Of a DNA stretch of 36,049 nt, positions 31,116 through 36,049 are shown piece after piece. Under the pieces are notes generated by a model. It did no database searches. It saw only the letters and a list, made by a program, of their open reading frames with translations, and was not told the origin of the DNA. Each line of letters starts with the position of its first letter. The first letter of the stretch is position 1. The position numbers and the translations under genes are program-made. The DNA is from Pseudomonadota bacterium (lineage in GTDB: Bacteria; Pseudomonadota; Gammaproteobacteria; Burkholderiales; UBA9220), in NCBI GenBank assembly GCA_021845865.1, contig JAJZVC010000029.1:1-36049 (forward strand), read 5' to 3'.

Positions 31116-31820
31116 ATGACCTCCGCCCTGAGTTCCCTCAAGACCATCAACACCCTGGCCTTCCTGCGCGGCCTGGTGGAAGCCAGCCGTTCCCTGGAAA
31201 AGCGCCCCGTGCCGCCCAAGCCCCTGGTGGCCCTGTCCCGGGACTGCGGCGCGGGCGGCGAGGAGGTGGCCGAAATCCTGTCCCAGCGCCTGGGGGTGGG
31301 CTGCTACGACAAGACGCTGCTCGACGCCATCGCCCGCAGCGCCGGCACCGACCCCTACCTGATGGGGGAGCTGGACGAGAAAGTGGCCCATTTGCGGGAT
31401 GCCTGGGTGATGTCCCTGCTCACCAACCAGCCGATTCTCAACGAACACTTCCGCAATCACTTGGTGAACGTGGTGCTGGGACTGACGGGGACGGGCGGGG
31501 TCATCGTGGGCCGTGGCGCCCACCTCATCCTGGCGGGCAAGCCGATGCTGCGCCTGCGCATCGCCGGCAGTCCGGAGGCCTGCGCCAAGCGCGTCGCGGA
31601 GGCGGAGAACCTCCCCCTTGCCGAAGCCCTGGAACAGGTCCGCCGCGTCAACCACGAGCGGGCCCACTTCGTCTGGGAGCACTTCCACAGCCGTCTCAAC
31701 GACCCCACCCAGTTCGACCTGGCGGTCAACACCGACCACATTCCTCCCGCCCAGGCGGCGGAACTGGCCCTGTCCGCCATGGCGGCGAAGGGCCTGAGCG
31801 TGCCCCTCAGTCCTCGCTGA
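31116..31820 (+). CDS. Cytidylate kinase-like family protein
   Basis: A 234-residue soluble protein of the cytidylate-kinase-like (Cytidylate_kin2) family. After a 36-residue lead comes [24 protein letters not shown], where the usual P-loop GxxGxGK[ST] is replaced by CGAGGEEVA as in this family. Then follow [11 protein letters not shown] and [13 protein letters not shown] (Rossmann-like core), [20 protein letters not shown] (lid Arg) and [20 protein letters not shown]. Family members have no well-established substrate, so a true nucleotide kinase role is only a guess. It is divergent from xfp and overlaps the convergent GT4 gene by 14 bp. The Shine-Dalgarno sequence is weak. Confidence 0.85.
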   Translation: MTSALSSLKTINTLAFLRGLVEASRSLEKRPVPPKPLVALSRDCGAGGEEVAEILSQRLGVGCYDKTLLDAIARSAGTDPYLMGELDEKVAHLRDAWVMSLLTNQPILNEHFRNHLVNVVLGLTGTGGVIVGRGAHLILAGKPMLRLRIAGSPEACAKRVAEAENLPLAEALEQVRRVNHERAHFVWEHFHSRLNDPTQFDLAVNTDHIPPAQAAELALSAMAAKGLSVPLSPR

Positions 31821-33018
31821 GACAGGCGCCCAGCTTGCCCGGCGCCCCAGCGGGCGCATGGCGGCGGGCATGGTCTTCGATCACCTGGCGGTAGAAATCC
31901 AGCATTTTTTCCGCCAGGGCTGAAGCCGACCATTCCGCGGCGTACTGCCCTCCCAGTTCCCCCAGGAGGTTGGCGACGAAGCGGTCTTCCAGCAGGCGGG
32001 CCGCCTTGGCGGCGAAGTCCTCCTCCGTCTCGGCGATCAGCACCCCCTGGCCGTGCCGCAATACGTCCTTGGCCCCCATCTCGGCCAGGGACACCACCGG
32101 CACCCGCTGGGCCATGGCCTCCAGCAGCACCAGGCCCTGGGTTTCGGTGCGGGAGGCGAAGACGAAGACGTTCCCCGCCCGGTAGCAGTGGGGTAGTTCC
32201 CGCTTGCGGTCCAGATAGCCGACGAAGCGCACGTTGCCGGCGATGCCCAGTTCGGCGGCCTGGCGCTTGAGGCTATGGAGCGCCGGCCCTTCGCCGGCGA
32301 CCAGCAGCAGCAGGTCGGGAAAGCGCGGCTTGAGCAGGGCCGCCACCCTGAGCAGGAAGCCGATATTCTTCTCGAAGGCCACCCGGCCGATGTACACCAG
32401 CACCGGCTGCTCGGGGCCGATGCCGTACTGGGCGCGGAAGGCCTCGCCGTCGCCGAGCTCGAAGCTCTCCGCTTCCAGGCCCGTGGGGATCACCTCCGCC
32501 GGGACGCGGATGCCGTATTCCCGCAGGCGCCGCAGCATCTCGCCCGAAGGCACCACCAGGCTGTCCAGGCCGTTGCACTGGTGGCTGGAAAAGCGCCGCG
32601 CCAGGAAACGCATCAGCGGCTTGGGCAGGAAGGGCACGTAGTAGTAGAGATACTCCTCGAAAAAGGTGTGGTAGGTCTCCACCCGGGGCACGCCCAGCTC
32701 CTTCGCCAAGCGAACGCCGAGGTAGTGGGCGACGAAGGGGGTGTGGATATGGACTAGGTCGAACTTCATTGCCCGCAGCCAGGGGAGCAAGGCCCTCACC
32801 GGCGCCGCCTTCATCATCCGGTCTTCCGGGTCCAGGGGCAGGTAGCGGGAAGGGATGCGGTGGATGTTGCGCTCGTCGGCGGTGGTCTTGCCGTAGTCCG
32901 GCGCGATCAGGTGCACCTCGTGGCCCTGGGCCTCGAACTCCCGGCGGAAGGTGGCGATGGAGGTGGAGACGCCGTTCACCCGGGGAAAATAGACGTCGGA
33001 AATCATCAGAATCTTCAT
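31807..33018 (-). CDS. GT4-family glycosyltransferase, candidate diacylglycerol glycosyltransferase
   Basis: A 403-residue retaining GT-B enzyme. The N-terminal domain MKILMISDVYFPRVNGVSTSI (glycine-loop acceptor side) leads to LVHIHTPF (88-95) and VETYHTFFEEYLYYY (113-127). The C-terminal nucleotide-sugar domain has VYIGRVAFEKNIGFLLRVAALL (208-229), VAGEGPALHSLK and the EX7E motif E292/E300 (TETQGLVLLEAM). The YHTFFEEYLYYY stretch and overall layout resemble bacterial glucosyl-diacylglycerol synthases (alMGS/Agt type), so it may make glycolipids; a role in another glycan is possible. It begins 10 bp after the phoX-like gene; ATG 33018 with AAGGTGG is preferred over GTG 33027. No transmembrane helix; monotopic binding is likely. 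Confidence 0.88.
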   Translation of the reverse strand: MKILMISDVYFPRVNGVSTSIATFRREFEAQGHEVHLIAPDYGKTTADERNIHRIPSRYLPLDPEDRMMKAAPVRALLPWLRAMKFDLVHIHTPFVAHYLGVRLAKELGVPRVETYHTFFEEYLYYYVPFLPKPLMRFLARRFSSHQCNGLDSLVVPSGEMLRRLREYGIRVPAEVIPTGLEAESFELGDGEAFRAQYGIGPEQPVLVYIGRVAFEKNIGFLLRVAALLKPRFPDLLLLVAGEGPALHSLKRQAAELGIAGNVRFVGYLDRKRELPHCYRAGNVFVFASRTETQGLVLLEAMAQRVPVVSLAEMGAKDVLRHGQGVLIAETEEDFAAKAARLLEDRFVANLLGELGGQYAAEWSASALAEKMLDFYRQVIEDHARRHAPAGAPGKLGACLSED

Positions 33019-33028
33019 GCCCGCCACC

Positions 33029-34945
33029 TTACTTCACCGCCGGCAGCGCGCCCAGGTAGCCCACGCCGCCGCGCTGGTCCACCTGGCCGCGCAGCTTGAC
33101 CCTCACCTCGTCGGGATATTTCTCCAGGTCCTTGGCGGCGCCAGGATGCTGTATGTTGGCCATGACGTAGGCGAAACCGTTAAGATTCTCCGCCACCTGG
33201 AGACCGGTCCACTCCGCCCCGATTGGCGCGGAGGCGAGGCGGGTGAGGCGGCCGTCGCCCACCCGGTAGGCCCAGAGGAAGTTGTTCAGGTGGTTGCCGC
33301 TGTCCTCGCCGATAAACAGGGTATCCAGGGCGGCGGAATATTTGATGTTGTCCGGGTTGGCCACCTTGTCGGTGTCGCACTTGTCGTACTTGCCATAGGC
33401 GGTCTGGTCGGCGGGCTTTTTCGCCCCCATGATCAGGGCCTTCATGGATACCGCCACCCAGTCGCTGTCCATGGCCCGCCCCTCGCTGTCCTTCACCCCG
33501 CCCCGCAAATCGGACTGATAGACGGCGCCGCACGCCAGGACCTTGGGATCGCCGGCAAGGCGGATATCGTCGCGGGGGCGTTCGCCGTTCTTGCCTTCCA
33601 CCATCCCCCCCTCGATATAGGAAATGGCGGTGTAAAGTTTTTTCCCCTTGGCGTTATGGGTCTGCCCTTCCATCTTGGTGAACTCGGTGGTGGCGCCGAG
33701 ATAGGCGGCGTAACGGCGGGTTTCCAGGAAGGCGGCGGCCTGCTCCATGCCGGGCTTGAGCTTCAGGTATTCGAGGACGGCCTTGCCGCCGGTACCGGCA
33801 TAGGCGTAAACGGGGCGAAAGCCTTCCGCGGGCCGGTCGGCGCTTTCGAAGATGTCGGAGAAACGGATGCCGCCGCGGACCAGGCGCGACACGTCCTCAT
33901 CCGTGGCGTGGCCCAGGCGAATCCATGTCAGGTCGGCGGCCCCGCCCTCATCGGCGGCGGTCTGGCGCCATTGGGCGGCGTAGAGCGTGCCGGCGGAAAG
34001 ATCGGCACGGCGGTTGGCCACGAAGAGGAACAGGCCCACGTCCTTGCCATCGTCGCCGATATAGGCGGTGCGCCCGTCGGGAAGAATGTCGGCCAGCTCG
34101 AAGGACAGCCGGCCCATGGCGTAATGCTTGGCGACTTGGGTCTTGCCCTCCTTGCCCACCTTCACCTCGACCGGGTGGCCGTAAGCGTAGGGATTGGCGC
34201 CCCCCTCCGCCGCCGTCTTGCCCGGCGTGCCGAGGTAGAGGTTCATCGCCTCCAGGGGCCTGGCCTCGAAATGCTTGGCGTCCGGCTCGTATTCCTCGCC
34301 GCCGAGATGGGTGTTCCAGGCGGTGAGGGTGCCGGCGCAGGGAATCCACAGTCCGCCCACGGCGGCCATGTCGATATTGCCCAGGGCGGCGGCGCTCAGC
34401 CGGCCGGTTTTCCGGTCCTGGCCGATGGCCGTCAGATTCATCGCCATGGGCAATTGGGCATAAAGGTCCACCGGCGGCTTGGCGGGGTCCAGGTTGGGGG
34501 CCTCGGTGTGGTATTCGAAATGAGTCACCAGGAACAACCGGTTCTCCCCCGCCTTGCCCGCCTTGGCGCCGGGAACGGCCAGGAGGGAATTGGCGTCCGG
34601 AGACCAAGCGTCGAAGGGCCCGCGGGCCGCGTCCCCCGCCTTGTTCGGCGCCGACGCCAGGATGGCCTGGCCGTTGCGGTCCACCACCCGTCCGACACGG
34701 GCTCCGCCGACCGTTTCGCCGGACCGGTACAGGCTGTGGTAATGCAGGGGAAAGGAAGCCCGGCTTCCGTCCCGGCGGATGACCGTCGCCCAGGAACGGG
34801 TGTAGGCCTGGGTCATTTCCCGGTCCGTCGCGGGCGCCGGCGTCAGGCTGAATTCCACTTCCTTGACCATTCCGCCTGCCTCGGCGCCCAGGGACAGCGA
34901 AGACAGGGCGGCAAGGACGGCAAGGCGCAGGACGGTCTGTTTCAT
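33029..34945 (-). CDS. phoX: Secreted PhoX-family phosphatase (DUF839)
   Basis: A 638-residue exported protein that would release phosphate from organic esters. The first 23 residues, MKQTVLRLAVLAALSSLSLG..AEA, form a Sec-type signal peptide with no twin-arginine motif. The mature part is a predicted beta-propeller with DUF839 features: RSWATVIRRDGSRASFPLHYHSLYRSGE, IPCAGTLTAWNTHLGGEEYEPD, ADILPDGRTAYIGDDGKDVGLFLFVA, VANPDNIKYSAALDTLFIGEDSGNHLNNFLWAY and ANIQHPGAA. The acidic and His/Cys residues in these blocks suit Fe/Ca binding as in PhoX. The start at 34945 has AGGAG and gives the signal peptide; a longer frame to 35062 crosses the promoter. First gene of phoX-GT4. The family call is secure; substrate range is not. 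Confidence 0.9.
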   Translation of the reverse strand: MKQTVLRLAVLAALSSLSLGAEAGGMVKEVEFSLTPAPATDREMTQAYTRSWATVIRRDGSRASFPLHYHSLYRSGETVGGARVGRVVDRNGQAILASAPNKAGDAARGPFDAWSPDANSLLAVPGAKAGKAGENRLFLVTHFEYHTEAPNLDPAKPPVDLYAQLPMAMNLTAIGQDRKTGRLSAAALGNIDMAAVGGLWIPCAGTLTAWNTHLGGEEYEPDAKHFEARPLEAMNLYLGTPGKTAAEGGANPYAYGHPVEVKVGKEGKTQVAKHYAMGRLSFELADILPDGRTAYIGDDGKDVGLFLFVANRRADLSAGTLYAAQWRQTAADEGGAADLTWIRLGHATDEDVSRLVRGGIRFSDIFESADRPAEGFRPVYAYAGTGGKAVLEYLKLKPGMEQAAAFLETRRYAAYLGATTEFTKMEGQTHNAKGKKLYTAISYIEGGMVEGKNGERPRDDIRLAGDPKVLACGAVYQSDLRGGVKDSEGRAMDSDWVAVSMKALIMGAKKPADQTAYGKYDKCDTDKVANPDNIKYSAALDTLFIGEDSGNHLNNFLWAYRVGDGRLTRLASAPIGAEWTGLQVAENLNGFAYVMANIQHPGAAKDLEKYPDEVRVKLRGQVDQRGGVGYLGALPAVK

Positions 34946-34983
34946 GGCGTGGCTCCTAATGTGTGGACCAGTTAAATCGGCGC

Positions 34984-35017
34984 ATCCTAGCCCGGCCACA
35001 TGACGAAAAAATGACGT
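34984..35017 (-). promoter_or_regulatory. Pho-box-like promoter of phoX-GT4
   Basis: On the minus strand ACGTCAT-TTTT-TCGTCAT (35017-35000) has an 11-bp repeat period with a T-only spacer, 10 of 14 consensus positions. After exactly 10 bp comes TAGGAT (34989-34984) as -10. The transcript would start near 34977, about 32 bases before the ATG. Because PhoX is a classical phosphate-starvation enzyme, this site acts as the internal reference for the other four. Confidence 0.7.
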
Positions 35018-35044
35018 CCGGCGGGTAACCGAAACTTCACCACG

Positions 35045-35078
35045 CCGTAACCGGATTGTCATGCCGCCTGCTTATCTT
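35045..35078 (+). promoter_or_regulatory. Pho-box-like promoter of the olsB-like gene
   Basis: CCGTAAC-CGGA-TTGTCAT (35045-35062) matches the PhoB repeats at 10 of 14 positions, the second repeat six of seven. A weaker third repeat ACTTCAC sits one more 11-bp step upstream (35034-35040). TATCTT (35073-35078) follows after exactly 10 bp. The leader to the ATG at 35118 is about 33 bases. It lies 28 bp from the divergent phoX site. Confidence 0.6.
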
Positions 35079-35117
35079 TGGCGGCGTCATGTGAAGGCAA
35101 TAACACGGAGAACGCCC

Positions 35118-35870
35118 ATGCTGATTGAACAACAACAGACCGGCCTGAAGCAGAAACCCCATCTTTTCGTTACCCTCGCCCAGTCCGAAGCGGAGGTGCG
35201 GGAAGCCCAGCGCCTGCGCTACAAGGTCTTCGCCGAGGAAATGGGCGCCCGCCTGGAGAGCGCCGACACCGGCCTGGACAAGGACATTTTCGACCCCTAC
35301 TGCGACCACCTGCTGGTACGGGACGGCGCCACCAACGAAGTGGTGGGCACCTACCGCATCCTCACGCCTTCCCAGGCGAAAAAGATCGGCGGCTACTATT
35401 CCCAGCAGGAATTCGACCTCACCCGCCTGCTGCATCTCTCCGACAGCATGGTGGAGGTGGGCCGCTCCTGCGTCCATCCCGACCACCGCAACGGCGCCAC
35501 CATCGCCCTGCTGTGGGGCGGGCTGGCGAAATACATGCAGACCTACAACTTCGAGTACATGATGGGCTGCGCCAGCGTCGGCATGGCCGACGGCGGCCAT
35601 CTCGCCGCCAGCCTGTACCACCAGCTGAAGGACAAGCATCTCAGCCCCATCGAGTGGCGCGTCTTTCCCCGCTGCGCCCTGCCCATGGACCACCTGCGCC
35701 AGGACCTGGACGCCCCGGTGCCGCCCCTGGTGAAGGGTTACCTCCGGGCCGGCTCCTACATTTGCGGCGAGCCCGCCTGGGACCCCGACTTCAACACCGC
35801 CGACCTGTTGATCTTCCTCCCCATGGCCCGGGTCAACGACCGCTACGCCCGCCATTTCCTCGGCAAATAG
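35118..35870 (+). CDS. olsB: OlsB-like L-ornithine N-alpha-acyltransferase (GNAT fold)
   Basis: Transfers a 3-hydroxyacyl chain from acyl carrier protein to the alpha-amino group of ornithine, giving lyso-ornithine lipid; 250 residues. Family features are LRYKVFAEEMGARLES (residues 36-51), DIFDPYCDHLLVRD, VVGTYRILTPSQA, GYYSQQEFDLTRLL, VEVGRSCVHPDHRNGATIALLWGGLAKY (acyl-donor binding core), FEYMMGCASVGM and PLVKGYLRAGSYICGEPAWDPDFNTADLLIFLP. The ATG at 35118 (site CGGAGA) is chosen over upstream codons that fall in the promoter. The second enzyme, OlsA, is not in the window. A related long-chain N-acyl amino acid synthase is an alternative, but the C-terminal match favours OlsB. Single gene ending at a strong terminator. 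Confidence 0.88.
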   Translation: MLIEQQQTGLKQKPHLFVTLAQSEAEVREAQRLRYKVFAEEMGARLESADTGLDKDIFDPYCDHLLVRDGATNEVVGTYRILTPSQAKKIGGYYSQQEFDLTRLLHLSDSMVEVGRSCVHPDHRNGATIALLWGGLAKYMQTYNFEYMMGCASVGMADGGHLAASLYHQLKDKHLSPIEWRVFPRCALPMDHLRQDLDAPVPPLVKGYLRAGSYICGEPAWDPDFNTADLLIFLPMARVNDRYARHFLGK

Positions 35871-35890
35871 ATTTCCTTCCACCACTGTTC

Positions 35891-35915
35891 GGGAAGCCTT
35901 GGGCTTCCCTTTTTT
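35891..35915 (+). terminator. Rho-independent terminator of the olsB-like gene
   Basis: A perfect 8-bp GC-rich stem GGGAAGCC/GGCTTCCC (35891-35898 and 35902-35909) with a 3-base loop is followed by six T. It starts 20 bases after the stop codon. Confidence 0.93.
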
Positions 35916-35924
35916 ATTTGTAAA

Positions 35925-36049
35925 GGGTCATGACTAGAACAGAAGGTTAATCGAGATGCTAACCTTATGTTATGTCGCTAAAAAACAGGTACGTTAATCG
36001 TTCAAAAATTTCTGAGGCCAAATTCCGGGAATTGGTCCGCTATTTTGCG
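35925..36049 (+). mobile_element. Left end of an IS1595-family insertion sequence (truncated by the window)
   Basis: Just after the olsB terminator, base composition drops sharply in GC and a transposase start is found at 35972. The element tip is probably around GGGTCATGACTAGAACAG (from 35925). The exact end and the target duplication cannot be fixed without the right end. Nothing else is visible in the 47 bases before the transposase. Confidence 0.6.
35972..36049 (+). CDS. IS1595-family transposase (N-terminal 26 residues only)
   Basis: An open frame from ATG 35972 to the window end reads MSLKNRYVNRSKISEAKF followed by RELVRYFA. The NRYVNRSKISEAKFRELVR stretch is the characteristic start of IS1595-family (ISXO2-like) DDE transposases, which continue into a zinc-binding region and a helix-turn-helix. 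Its codon use is AT-richer than that of the neighbours, in line with mobile DNA. Whether the gene is intact lies outside the window. Confidence 0.75.
   Translation, partial: MSLKNRYVNRSKISEAKFRELVRYFA

Noticed and set aside
34946-35062. A 39-residue N-terminal extension of the PhoX-like protein.
   Set aside because: It spans the promoter and would bury the signal peptide; ATG 34945 has AGGAG.
35037-35885. A 282-residue minus-strand open frame.
   Set aside because: Antisense to the OlsB-like gene and its promoter; Val/Gly/Ala-rich with no domain.

Overview
The window reads as a high-GC (about 65%) betaproteobacterial chromosome segment, most likely from the Rhodocyclales (Azospira/Dechloromonas-like). 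This is inferred from the tpiA-secG-tRNA-Leu-nuoA..N order, separate nuoC and nuoD, a DUF2818 gene after nuoN, and the protein style; no database search was run. Genes are tightly packed with few spacers.

Layout. (1) 1-4404, minus strand: a yhiI-rbbA-yhhJ type export operon, made of an HlyD-like periplasmic adaptor, a fused ABC ATPase-ATPase-permease, and an ABC-2 permease cut by the window edge. (2) 4474-19129, minus strand: a complete 14-gene respiratory complex I operon, nuoA to nuoN, with a DUF2818 gene at its end and a recognisable promoter ahead of nuoA. (3) 19180-20599, minus strand: tpiA, secG and tRNA-Leu(GAG) with a hairpin terminator. (4) 20618-26348: a c-di-GMP signalling block. 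A degenerate EAL-CBS-GGDDF protein lies on the minus strand. It diverges from a plus-strand operon encoding a receiver-PP2C phosphatase, an intact PAS-GGDEF-EAL protein and a small unknown protein. (5) 26339-30984, minus strand: xfp-tal-ackA, a phosphoketolase shunt from sugar phosphates to acetyl phosphate, acetate and ATP. (6) 31116-31820: a divergent cytidylate-kinase-like gene. (7) 31807-35870: phoX-like phosphatase plus a GT4 glycosyltransferase (minus), divergent from an OlsB-like ornithine N-acyltransferase (plus). (8) 35925-36049: the left end of an IS1595-family insertion sequence.

The main discovery candidate is a regulatory pattern in regions 4-7. Five promoters there contain two 7-bp direct repeats resembling CTGTCAT at an 11-bp period (a Pho box). 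Each is followed exactly 10 bp later by a -10-like hexamer, the geometry of the E. coli phoA promoter. They precede the EAL-CBS-GGDDF gene, the receiver-PP2C operon (weakest), xfp-tal-ackA, phoX-GT4 and olsB. If real, this is a roughly 15-kb phosphate-starvation island. It would join phosphate scavenging (PhoX), phosphorus-free membrane lipid synthesis (GT4 glycolipid, OlsB ornithine lipid), a phosphoketolase bypass and c-di-GMP control under PhoB. PhoX and OlsB are established Pho-type functions and act as internal positive controls. The phosphoketolase and c-di-GMP parts would be the new element.
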